From assembly GCA_002371495.1 (NCBI GenBank), contig DFIX01000043.1, forward strand, positions 1 to 24,768: a DNA stretch of 24,768 nucleotides, given 5' to 3'. The stretch's first letter is position 1; each line of letters starts with the position of its first letter. This document shows, one piece after another, positions 14,026 to 21,494 of the stretch. Position numbers and translations under genes: made by a program. The stretch comes from Eggerthellaceae bacterium UBA3686. Lineage in GTDB: Bacteria; Actinomycetota; Coriobacteriia; Coriobacteriales; Eggerthellaceae. Under the pieces are notes generated by a model that saw only the letters and a program-made list of their open reading frames with translations, was not told where the DNA came from and searched no databases.

Positions 14026-14766
14026 ATGGAAACGATGGCTGACGAAACGAAGCAGGTCTCCCGAAAGGGCGTGTTCATAACGTTCGAAGGCGGCGATGGG
14101 GCCGGCAAGTCAACGCACATGCAGCTCGTGGCAGAGGCCCTTCGCGCGCGCGGCTACAAAGTCGAGTGCCTGCGCGAACCCGGCGGCACCATAATCGGCG
14201 AGCAGCTGCGCCAGACGGTGCTCGACCCGGGCAACTACATCATGACCGACGAGTGCGAGCTGCTTATATACGAAGCGGCCCGCGCACAACTGGTCTCGCA
14301 GGTCATCCGTCCGGCGCTTGAACGGGGCAGCATCGTTTTGTGCGACCGGTTCGCCGACTCGACTATCGCTTACCAGGCCTTTGGGCGCGGCCTCGACCGG
14401 GCGTTCGTCGACCGGGCTAACGAGTTCGCCTGCCAAGGCATCCGACCCGACCGCACCATCCTCATGATGACCGGCGGCGATGCCGACCTCGGCATCGAGC
14501 GCGCGACGCACCACAAGCATGCGGACAGGCTCGAGATGGCCGGCACCGAATTCCACGAGCGTGTGAACAGCGCTTTCATGATATTGGCGGACGAAGATTC
14601 CGAGCGCGTACGACTCGTCGTCTCGGACGAGGCGAAACCCCAGACCGCCGCAAAAGTGTTCGCGGCGCTTTCGGACCTGTTCGCTTGGATGGCCGATCCG
14701 GCGGTCTGCACGCTCGAGTACTTCGAGCGCCTCGTGCTGAATCGCGAGACGCTGGGGCGGGGCTAG
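14026..14766 (+). CDS. tmk: Thymidylate kinase (dTMP kinase)
   Basis: The enzyme phosphorylates dTMP to dTDP for DNA synthesis. The P-loop is EGGDGAGKST (21-30), the nucleotide-binding DRFADST is at 107-113, and REPGGT (50-55) is the dTMP-site motif. The LID segment around 160-175 reads ATHHKHADRLEMAG. The 246 residues exceed the usual 205-215; the excess is a C-terminal stretch after about residue 205 and a short N-terminal lead. Starts at GTG 14017, ATG 14026 and ATG 14035 are all possible; 14026 is preferred for GGTGA five bases upstream. It is followed by holB after 3 nt and then ricT, the order also seen in many Gram-positive bacteria. Confidence 0.95.
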   Translation: METMADETKQVSRKGVFITFEGGDGAGKSTHMQLVAEALRARGYKVECLREPGGTIIGEQLRQTVLDPGNYIMTDECELLIYEAARAQLVSQVIRPALERGSIVLCDRFADSTIAYQAFGRGLDRAFVDRANEFACQGIRPDRTILMMTGGDADLGIERATHHKHADRLEMAGTEFHERVNSAFMILADEDSERVRLVVSDEAKPQTAAKVFAALSDLFAWMADPAVCTLEYFERLVLNRETLGRG

Positions 14767-14769
14767 CGC

Positions 14770-15900
14770 ATGGCCGATGTGTTCGATCAGATATACGGCC
14801 AGCCGCGCGTTCGAGACTTCCTGCGCGCGAGCATCGCAGCCGACCGCGTGACGCACGCCTATCTGTTCACGGGCCCGTGCGGCTCGAACAAGACCCAGTC
14901 CGCCTACGCTCTTGCAGCGGCGCTGCTCTGCGACGATGGCGGATGCGCGACCTGCGATGTCTGCCAAAGGGTGAAGGCCCGCAAGCATCCCGATGTCCGC
15001 TACTTCGCGCCCGAGGGAGCCGGCGGCTACCTCGTCGACCAGATTCGCGAGGTCGTATCGGACACTGCGCTGGCGCCCATCCAGGCCGACCGCAAGGTCT
15101 ACATCCTCGACCGCGTCGATTTGCTGGGAACTTCTGCCGCCAACGCTTTCCTCAAGACGCTCGAGGAACCGCCCGACGACGTCGTGCTGATTCTTTTGGG
15201 CCGCACGCGCGAAAGCGTGCTTCCCACAATCGTCTCGCGTTGCTCGGTGGTCCCGTTCAGGCATATTCCGGCATCCGAAGCGGCGGCTATTCTCGCGCAG
15301 CGCACGGGCGCCTCGCCCGAGCTCGCCAAGATTGCCATCGAGGCGTGCGGTGGTTCGATTTCGAGGGGGATGGAGTTCCTCAAGTCCAACGAGCGGCTGG
15401 CGTTTCGGCGCAGCGTCCTCGATGCTTTGGCGCGGCTCGACACGGCCGATACGTGGGACGTTATCGGCATGGCCAGCGAGCTCGTGGTTGCGGCCAAGGC
15501 GCCGCTCGACTCGGTGCGAGAGGCCAACGAGGCAAAGCTCGCCGAGAATGCCGATTTCCTGGCCAAGTCGGCCATCCGCCAGATCGAAGCCCGCAACAAG
15601 CGCGAGCTGACCGCCCGCAGCACCGAGGCGTTCAGGCAAGTGGCTGCCATAACCGCGTCGTTTCTGCGCGATGTGCTGGCCGTCTGCGCCGAGACGGGCG
15701 ATTTGGTCATAAACTACGATGTACGCGATACGGTCGAAGCCATAGCGGCGCGCACGAGCGAACCTGCCGTGGTGCGCGCGCTTCAGGCGACGAAGAGCTT
15801 TAACGAGGCCCTTTCGTACAACGTATCGCCCGAAACATGCTTAGATGCCATGCTATTCGAGATAGGAGAGGCTCTGTATGGTACGCATAGCCCCTATTAG
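14770..15900 (+). CDS. holB: DNA polymerase III delta' subunit (clamp loader)
   Basis: The protein belongs to the clamp-loader complex that places the sliding clamp on DNA. It has an AAA+ fold: IYGQPRVRDFLRASI near 8-22, a degenerate Walker A TGPCGSNKT near 35-43 in which Asn replaces the last Gly, a zinc-binding CATCDVCQ near 59-66, LLGTSAANAFLKTLEEPP near 118-135, and SRC near 156-158. Loss of a clean P-loop fits delta', which need not hydrolyse ATP, rather than DnaX, which is also longer. It starts 3 nt after tmk, and its last 23 bases overlap ricT in another frame, so the three genes form a tight operon. Confidence 0.9.
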   Translation: MADVFDQIYGQPRVRDFLRASIAADRVTHAYLFTGPCGSNKTQSAYALAAALLCDDGGCATCDVCQRVKARKHPDVRYFAPEGAGGYLVDQIREVVSDTALAPIQADRKVYILDRVDLLGTSAANAFLKTLEEPPDDVVLILLGRTRESVLPTIVSRCSVVPFRHIPASEAAAILAQRTGASPELAKIAIEACGGSISRGMEFLKSNERLAFRRSVLDALARLDTADTWDVIGMASELVVAAKAPLDSVREANEAKLAENADFLAKSAIRQIEARNKRELTARSTEAFRQVAAITASFLRDVLAVCAETGDLVINYDVRDTVEAIAARTSEPAVVRALQATKSFNEALSYNVSPETCLDAMLFEIGEALYGTHSPY

Positions 15901-17311
15901 GCTTTCATTCAATCCAAAGACGTTGTGGTTCGACTCAGCGGGTCTCGACCTGCATGTCGGCGACGACGTAGTGGTCCAGACCGCGCGCGGAAGCGAGTTC
16001 GGCACGGTGGCAAGCGCGCTCTTCGATATGGAAGACACCGAGGCCAAGCGCCTGAAATCGCCGCTCAAGCCCGTTAAGCGCCTGGCTAGCGATGAAGACC
16101 GCGCCAAAAACGACGAGCTTTCGCAGAAAGCCGTCGAAGCGATGCCGGCGTTCAAGCGCCTGGCCGCCGAAAGCGCCCCCGACATGAACCCGGTGGCGGT
16201 CGAGTACCTCTTCGACGGCGACAAAGCCGTGTTCTACTTCGAGTCAGAAGAGCGCATCGATTTCCGCGACCTTGTGCGCAAGCTGGCATCGGAGTTCCAC
16301 GTGCGCATCGACATGAAGCAGATCGGCGTGCGCGATTCGGCACGCATGGTGGGCGGCTTGGGCCATTGCGGTCAGGAGCTATGCTGCAGGCGATTGGGCG
16401 GCGAGTTCAACCCGGTGTCGATTCGCATGGCAAAAGAGCAGGACCTGTCGCTGAACCCGACCAAGATCTCGGGCACGTGCGGGCGCCTCATGTGCTGCTT
16501 GCGCTACGAGTACGATGCCTACAAGGATTTTCATGGACGCGCCCCGAAGAAGAACGCCAAGATCCAGACTCCCGATGGCGAGGGCAAGGTCGTCGACCTG
16601 GACGTCCCGCGCGAGGTCATTTCGATCAAGGTGGGCGATGAGAAGCCGGTGAAGGTGCCGTTGGCCGATTTCGAGCCGGCCGAAGAGGGCGCTCGGCCCA
16701 ACGTCGTCGGCGAGGAGGCGTGGGCTGTGGCCAACGAGCCGCCCCTGTTCGCGGCCGATAGCGCCTTCGGCTTGTTTGCCAACCAGCTTACAGGCGAGGA
16801 TCAACTCGCCCAACCCGGTAAGGTGCGCCATGTGCACGAAGAGGACGAGGCCAAGCCCACGCGGACTCGCCGTCGTCGCGGTGGGTCTGGATCATCGCGT
16901 TCGGATTCGACGCACGATGCCCCAGCAACGCAAGCGCCTGCTCGCAAGCCCCGTCGGCGCCGTTCGACCACGGTCACGGCCGAAGGGGAGTCGCAGACGA
17001 GCAAGCAGCCCGAAACGCAATCCCGCGCCAAGAAGGACCGGGCGCAAGGCTCCGTCGAGGGGCAGCCCAAGTCCTCTTCGCGCCGCCGTTCTCGCAGCCG
17101 TTCGACGGCAAAAGCGCAGGAAAAGGCGTCCGCAGTCGAGCAGCCGAAGAAGTCCGTGCAAGTGGGGCGCAACTCGTCGGCCCTGCGCGCCAACCGCGCC
17201 GAGAGGGCGGGCGAGGCCGCCCACGACGCGGCCGGCACAGCCGAGCGCAAACCCGGTCAGGGCAGGCGACGCCGCCGTTCCCACAAGGGCGATTCCGACA
17301 AGGCCGAGTAA
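15878..17311 (+). CDS. ricT: PSP1-domain protein RicT (YaaT) with long basic C-terminal tail
   Basis: The N-terminal 270 residues form the PSP1/RicT domain. Conserved cysteines are Cys164, Cys169, Cys170 (HCGQELCC) and Cys201, Cys206, Cys207 (CGRLMCC), which in Bacillus RicT take part in Fe-S binding by the Ric complex that influences RNase Y, sporulation and competence. Residues from about 310 to 477 are low-complexity and rich in Arg, Lys, Ser, Ala and Gln, probably disordered and nucleic-acid-binding; this tail is not part of the usual protein. Partners RicA and RicF are not in the window, so the Ric-complex role is uncertain. The start has AGGAGAGG at 15864-15871 and overlaps holB. The stop falls in a 10-bp tandem repeat. 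Confidence 0.9.
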   Translation: MVRIAPIRLSFNPKTLWFDSAGLDLHVGDDVVVQTARGSEFGTVASALFDMEDTEAKRLKSPLKPVKRLASDEDRAKNDELSQKAVEAMPAFKRLAAESAPDMNPVAVEYLFDGDKAVFYFESEERIDFRDLVRKLASEFHVRIDMKQIGVRDSARMVGGLGHCGQELCCRRLGGEFNPVSIRMAKEQDLSLNPTKISGTCGRLMCCLRYEYDAYKDFHGRAPKKNAKIQTPDGEGKVVDLDVPREVISIKVGDEKPVKVPLADFEPAEEGARPNVVGEEAWAVANEPPLFAADSAFGLFANQLTGEDQLAQPGKVRHVHEEDEAKPTRTRRRRGGSGSSRSDSTHDAPATQAPARKPRRRRSTTVTAEGESQTSKQPETQSRAKKDRAQGSVEGQPKSSSRRRSRSRSTAKAQEKASAVEQPKKSVQVGRNSSALRANRAERAGEAAHDAAGTAERKPGQGRRRRRSHKGDSDKAE

Positions 17312-17340
17312 GGCCGAGCAAGGTCGAGTAAGGTCGAGTA
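17301..17340. repeat. Tandem repeat, four 10-bp units, at the ricT stop
   Basis: AGGCCGAGTA, AGGCCGAGCA, AGGTCGAGTA and AGGTCGAGTA follow each other without gaps. The first unit contains the last ricT codons and its TAA (17309-17311). Slippage here would alter the spacer before pncB rather than the protein. Confidence 0.85.
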
Positions 17341-17391
17341 AGCGCGTCTGCGTTGGGCTCGCAACCCATCGGGACGCTTTTAGGAGGAACA

Positions 17392-18846
17392 TTGAACATC
17401 GATTACGCAGCTCTGACCGACCTGTATCAGATCACGATGGCGCAGGGCTATTACGACCACGGCATGGGCAGCACGCAGGCGTGCTTTCACATGTATTTCC
17501 GCAGCTATCCGTTCAAAGGCGGCTATGCGATCGCATGCGGCCTCGACCAGCTGGCAGAGCTTGTCGAGACGTACCGTTTCAACGACGAGGACATCGCCTA
17601 TTTGCGCGAGCTTCCCGCGCCGGGCGGTGGCAAGCTGTTCCACGACGATTTCCTGAACTACTTGGCCGATTTCAGGCTGAGCGTCGACATCGACGCCGTG
17701 CCAGAAGGCACTGCGGTGTTTCCCAACGAACCGCTCGTGCGTGTTTGCGGCCCCATCCTGGAATGCCAACTCATCGAAACACCGCTTCTGAACTGCGTGA
17801 ACTTCGAGACGCTCGTAGCGACCAAGGCCGCGCGCGTCTGCCAGGCTGCCGAGTCGCCCGTTGCCGAGTTCGGTTTGCGGCGCGCGCAGGGCGCAGCGGG
17901 GGGCGTGTGGGCTTCGCGTGCTGCAGTGGTCGGCGGCTGCTCGTCGACCTCCAACGTGCTTGCGGGGCGCATGTTCGACATCCCGGTGTCGGGCACGCAT
18001 GCGCACTCGTGGGTCATGTCGTTCCCGAGCGAGCTCGAGGCGTTCCGCGCATACGCCGAGTCTTTCCCCAACAATTGCGTGCTTCTGGTCGACACCTACG
18101 ACGTCGAGCAGGGCATCAGGAACGCGATTACGGTCGGGCTCGAGATGCGCGAGCGCGGCCAGCGCCTGAGTGGCATTCGCATCGATTCGGGCGACCTGTC
18201 GTGGCTCGGCAAGATGGCGCGCCGCATGCTCGACGAGGCGGGGCTGACCGACTGCGGCATCGTGCTTTCAAACGACCTCGACGAATACACGATACGCTCG
18301 ATTCGCCAAGACGGCGTGGATGTCATGAGCTGGGGCGTGGGTACCAAGCTCGCCTGCGCGTACGACCAACCCACGCTCGGAGGGGTCTACAAGCTTTCGG
18401 CCACGCGCGCAGAGGGCGAGGATACGTGGGTCGACCATATAAAGATCAGCGAGTCGGTGCAGAAGCTCACGACGCCGGGTGTGCTCGACGTGCGGCGTTA
18501 CTATTTTGAGGACGGCCGCTTGGCAGGCGACATGGTTTTCGACACCAACGCCGAGGTCAACGCCTCCGAGGTCATAGTCGATCCGTATGACAGCTTGCGT
18601 CGCAAGAAGCTTGCCGGCAAGCGCTACCAGACGCTGCTGGTTCCGCTTGCCCGCAAGGGCACGTGCGTGCTCGCACCCGAGAACCGCTCGGCCATGGCCG
18701 CGCGCGAACGCACGAAGGAAAGCCTCGACTCCCTCGACGAGTCGCAGAAGCGTCTGCTCAACCCGCATACGTATCCGGTTGGGCTCGAGCGCGGGCTCTT
18801 CGAGCGCCGAAGCGCGCTCGTCGCGAAGATGAAGGGTTTCGAGTAG
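17392..18846 (+). CDS. pncB: Nicotinate phosphoribosyltransferase
   Basis: The enzyme makes nicotinate mononucleotide from nicotinate and PRPP in NAD salvage. Family motifs include DLYQITMAQGYY at the N-terminus, FGLRRAQGA near 160-168, and SGTHAHSWVMSF near 200-211. Further conserved stretches are DTYDVEQGIRNAI near 234 and RIDSGDLSWLGK near 263. The length of 484 residues is normal. The start is read as TTG 17392, because AGGAGG (17382-17387) lies four bases upstream and the family begins close to this point; an upstream TTG at 17353 would precede the ribosome-binding site. No ATG fits. It follows ricT after 80 nt and may belong to the same transcript. Confidence 0.95.
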   Translation: MNIDYAALTDLYQITMAQGYYDHGMGSTQACFHMYFRSYPFKGGYAIACGLDQLAELVETYRFNDEDIAYLRELPAPGGGKLFHDDFLNYLADFRLSVDIDAVPEGTAVFPNEPLVRVCGPILECQLIETPLLNCVNFETLVATKAARVCQAAESPVAEFGLRRAQGAAGGVWASRAAVVGGCSSTSNVLAGRMFDIPVSGTHAHSWVMSFPSELEAFRAYAESFPNNCVLLVDTYDVEQGIRNAITVGLEMRERGQRLSGIRIDSGDLSWLGKMARRMLDEAGLTDCGIVLSNDLDEYTIRSIRQDGVDVMSWGVGTKLACAYDQPTLGGVYKLSATRAEGEDTWVDHIKISESVQKLTTPGVLDVRRYYFEDGRLAGDMVFDTNAEVNASEVIVDPYDSLRRKKLAGKRYQTLLVPLARKGTCVLAPENRSAMAARERTKESLDSLDESQKRLLNPHTYPVGLERGLFERRSALVAKMKGFE

Positions 18847-18997
18847 AATAGCTACTAGCTTTGGGAGGCGTTGGCGGGCCGGGCGTCGGCGGGGCGGAGG
18901 TACGCTGCTCGCCTGCTTAACCGCTTAGGCATGCAGCCCGCTTCCCGAGTTTCGGCACGCAGCTGCGCTACGTTCATATGGGGCGAGGGGGACGCTC

Positions 18998-19900
18998 ATG
19001 ATCCGCATAGTCACCGATTCCACCGCATCGATTCCTCGTGACGTTGCCGAAGAGAACGGCATCGAGGTAGTTTCGATGTACGTGAACCGCAATGGTGTCG
19101 AGTACGAGGACGCGACGATGGATGTCGATGCGTTTTACACCGACATCTACGACATGGTCGACAACATTCCCACGTCGAGCCAACCTTCGGTAGCTGCGAT
19201 GGAAGAGGTGTTCGAGCGCGCTGCGCAGGAAGGCGACGAGCTTATCGGCATCTTCATGAGCTCGAAGATGTCGGGCACGATCGACAACGCGCTGAGGGCC
19301 GCCCGAAGCGTTGCCGCCCGTCATGCGGACTTCAGGTTCAGGATACTCGATTCCATGTCGAACAGTTTCGACGAGGCGTGGTCGGTTCTTGCCGCAGCTG
19401 CGGCGCGGAAGGCGGGCCATACGCTCGACCAATGCAGCGAGCTCGCGGCAAAATCGATTGCGGCATCGCGCTTTCTGTTCACGCCTGAGTCGCTACGGTT
19501 CCTGAAAGCCGGTGGGCGCATCGGCAGCGCGGCGGCGCTTTTGGGAACGATCATGAGACTGTGCCCGATTCTTACCGTGACCGACGGCTTGACCACGACC
19601 TTTGCCAAAGTTCGCACGCACAGGAAGGCAGTGGCCACGATAACCGAAAAGTTCAAATCCGATATCGAGCAATTCGGGTTGAAGAGCGTTATCGTGCACT
19701 ACATCGGATCTCCTGACGAGGCCGCGCAGTGGGCACGCGATGTCATAGAACCCCTTTGCGGCCGCAAAGTCGAGGTTGTTCCGGTAAGTCCCGTCATTGG
19801 GATTCATGTTGGTCCAGCTATCGGAGTGGCCTACGAGTGCGAACGTGCGCTTCCCGGAAGGCTCACCTTCGATCCGCGCACATTGGTGTATTCTTCGTAA
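18998..19900 (+). CDS. DegV family protein, likely fatty-acid binding (FakB-like), first of a pair
   Basis: DegV proteins bind a fatty acid between two domains; FakB members present it to the kinase FakA. The N-terminus IRIVTDSTASIP is typical, as are TSSQPS (59-64) and SSKMSGT (88-94), which hold the carboxylate in known structures. FLKAGGRIGSAAALLG near 168-183 is the usual hinge region. The 300-residue length fits. ATG 18998 has GCGAGGGGG upstream. A 150-bp GC-rich gap precedes it, with no clear promoter. No fakA is in the window, so the FakB role is inferred from the family. Confidence 0.88.
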   Translation: MIRIVTDSTASIPRDVAEENGIEVVSMYVNRNGVEYEDATMDVDAFYTDIYDMVDNIPTSSQPSVAAMEEVFERAAQEGDELIGIFMSSKMSGTIDNALRAARSVAARHADFRFRILDSMSNSFDEAWSVLAAAAARKAGHTLDQCSELAAKSIAASRFLFTPESLRFLKAGGRIGSAAALLGTIMRLCPILTVTDGLTTTFAKVRTHRKAVATITEKFKSDIEQFGLKSVIVHYIGSPDEAAQWARDVIEPLCGRKVEVVPVSPVIGIHVGPAIGVAYECERALPGRLTFDPRTLVYSS

Positions 19901-19980
19901 TATGATTAAACAAACGCATTATCCGATAGCGCCATGCGAACCACCGAGGCGCATCGCCTTGCCTGAACGAAAGTGCTTTG

Positions 19981-20910
19981 ATGACAGACGTTAAATGCAA
20001 TGTGATAATCGATTCGTGCTGCGACTTGCCGCCACAGGTCATCGACGTGCCTGGTGTGGAAGTCCTGCAGTTTCCGTATTTGCTCGATGACGAGCAGCGC
20101 CTCGACGACATGTTTCAAAGCATCAGCTCGCGCGAGTTCTACGATCGCATGCGAAAAGGCGCCGAGGTATCGACTGCGCAGATTCCCATGATGGCCATAA
20201 CCGATGCGTTCACGCGCGCCATCGAGTCGGGAGTGCCCACCGTGTACCTGGGCTTCGCCAGCGCGCTTTCGGGCACGTTCGAGACCGTCAGCATGATACG
20301 TGACCAGCTCGTAGCCGAGCATCCCGAAGCCGAGCTGTATGTGGTCGACACGCATTTGGCCTCGATCGCCGAAGGGCTTTTAGTCTATGAGGCAATTCGG
20401 CAGCGCGCCCGCGGCCTTACGGCCAAAGAGCTCGTGGAATGGGCCAACGAGGCGCGCTTCTACGTTAACGAGCAGTTCACCCTCGACGAACTCGAGTGGC
20501 TGCGCAAGGGCGGCCGCATTCCCTCGTCGGTTGCCTTCGCGGGCTCCAAGCTCGACGTAAAGCCTATGATGGACATCTCGCTAGACGGGCGGCTGTCGCT
20601 TTCGGGCGTAGCGCGCGGGCGCAAGAAGGCCATCAGGCAGTTGGCCGATTACTACAAGCGACGTGCGCTCGAAATCGGTACGGGGACCCATATCGTCATC
20701 GGGTCTGCCGATTGTCCCAAAGACGTCGAACGCCTGAAGGCCGAGCTGTACAAGGTCGACGAGACGGTGCTGTTCCTCGAGACCTCCATCGGCCCCGTAA
20801 TCGGCTCGCACGTCGGGCCCGGGATGCTCGCCATCTCGTTCATGGGCCAAGATGCGCGCGACGACCTGTCGGTTTCGGACCGCATCGCCAAGAAGGTCCG
20901 CGGCAAATAG
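19981..20910 (+). CDS. DegV family protein, second of a pair
   Basis: The 309-residue paralogue has the same layout but low identity to its neighbour. It starts VKCNVIIDSCCDLPP, with Cys13-Cys14 where the family usually has Ser/Thr. It has STAQ (64-67), SALSGT (94-99), and WLRKGGRIPSSVAFAG near 178-193. These positions correspond to the fatty-acid pocket of the first protein. Differing pocket residues suggest a different lipid preference, which is inference. The start ATG follows 80 nt after the first gene; a TTG one codon earlier is possible. The 110-bp hairpin element copy 3 lies 55 bp beyond the stop. Confidence 0.88.
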   Translation: MTDVKCNVIIDSCCDLPPQVIDVPGVEVLQFPYLLDDEQRLDDMFQSISSREFYDRMRKGAEVSTAQIPMMAITDAFTRAIESGVPTVYLGFASALSGTFETVSMIRDQLVAEHPEAELYVVDTHLASIAEGLLVYEAIRQRARGLTAKELVEWANEARFYVNEQFTLDELEWLRKGGRIPSSVAFAGSKLDVKPMMDISLDGRLSLSGVARGRKKAIRQLADYYKRRALEIGTGTHIVIGSADCPKDVERLKAELYKVDETVLFLETSIGPVIGSHVGPGMLAISFMGQDARDDLSVSDRIAKKVRGK

Positions 20911-20964
20911 CCAAACGGGAACAAGCGAACAAGCAGGGAAATCTACCCAATTTGCCATCCCACC

Positions 20965-21074
20965 GCGTTTCCATAGGCGGGGGCGCGCTCCGGCTTGGCT
21001 TCGCCTAATCTAAGTGGATTTCAGGAACAGTGGTTGCAGAATCGCCGGAGTCACGCCCCCGTCTATGGAAGCGC
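20965..21074. repeat. 110-bp long-hairpin element, copy 3
   Basis: Arms 20965-20985 and 21054-21074 pair over 21 bp, with two G-T pairs, and enclose 68 nt. The arm sequence is mostly different from copies 1 and 2, yet the interior keeps GCTTGGCTTCGC (20993-21004) and TTGCAGAATCGC. An inner helix CTCCGGC (20988-20994) / GCCGGAG (21044-21050) is perfect here. The rest of 20911-21274 shows no gene. Confidence 0.82.
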
Positions 21075-21274
21075 TCCATTGACCCGGAATTACGGTTCGA
21101 GGCTTCTTCTTATCTGCGTTTAACCGCGTTATCGGGTTTTTGAGCTTTCGCGTTCTCGAAAACGTCTGGAGTTACGCTTTGTATCCGATTGCCGTGGTGC
21201 TCAAAAAACTCCTAACTCGATTGGATCTTACAAAGCTAGCTCTCCATTTTGTCGCTTGCTGGGATATGCGGTAT

Positions 21275-21303
21275 TTGCCGAGCAGGGGGCTTTGTCGTAC
21301 AAT
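21275..21303 (+). promoter_or_regulatory. Promoter of tRNA-Thr
   Basis: TTGCCG (21275-21280), a 17-bp spacer and TACAAT (21298-21303) form a near-consensus sigma-70 promoter. The predicted start is about 7 nt before the mature tRNA. Confidence 0.75.
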
Positions 21304-21316
21304 GCTCCTTGTGTTT

Positions 21317-21391
21317 GCCAGCGTGGCTCAACGGTAGAGCAACTGATTTGTAATCAGTGGGTTGCGGGTTCGATTCCTGTCGCTGGCTCCA
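21317..21391 (+). tRNA. tRNA-Thr (anticodon TGT), CCA encoded
   Basis: A complete cloverleaf can be drawn. The acceptor stem is GCCAGCG/CGCTGGC, the D arm GCTC..GAGC, and the anticodon stem ACTGA/TCAGT with loop TTTGTAA. The T arm is GCGGG-TTCGATT-CCTGT, the discriminator base is T, and CCA is at 21389-21391. The anticodon TGT reads ACA and related Thr codons. The gene is intact, and an integrase gene lies just downstream pointing towards it, so its 3' end is the probable attachment site of the following element. Confidence 0.95.
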
Positions 21392-21401
21392 CGCCATTTC
21401 G

Positions 21402-21436
21402 CCAGGTGGGCGGGTCTTTATGGCCTTCCCGCCTGG
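21402..21436 (+). terminator. Weak hairpin after tRNA-Thr, possible terminator or att-site structure
   Basis: CCAGG and CGGG (21402-21406, 21411-21414) can pair with CCCGCCTGG (21428-21436), leaving a TGGG bulge; TTT follows. It lies between the tRNA and the integrase and could instead bind integrase. Confidence 0.35.
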
Positions 21437-21464
21437 TTTCCGAATCTCCCCTAAAAAGCGCCTT

Positions 21465-21486
21465 GTTTGGACAATGTTTGGACAAC
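21465..21486. repeat. Tandem 11-bp direct repeat near the integrase end, possible integrase arm sites
   Basis: GTTTGGACAAT (21465-21475) is followed at once by GTTTGGACAAC (21476-21486), 10 of 11 identical. They lie 8 bp from the integrase stop, between it and the tRNA. Short direct repeats near att sites often bind the integrase N-terminal domain; this is inferred. Confidence 0.5.
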
Positions 21487-21494
21487 GGGAAAAA

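Noticed and set aside
14110..15639. A 509-codon open frame on the minus strand across tmk and holB
   Set aside because: It spans two firmly identified genes and has no family signature; it is a GC-bias shadow.
18847..18997. The GC-rich gap before the first degV gene as another 110-bp hairpin element
   Set aside because: Partial GGGA..GGGC / GCCCGC..TCCC complementarity is interrupted and lacks the conserved loop motifs and the fixed spacing.
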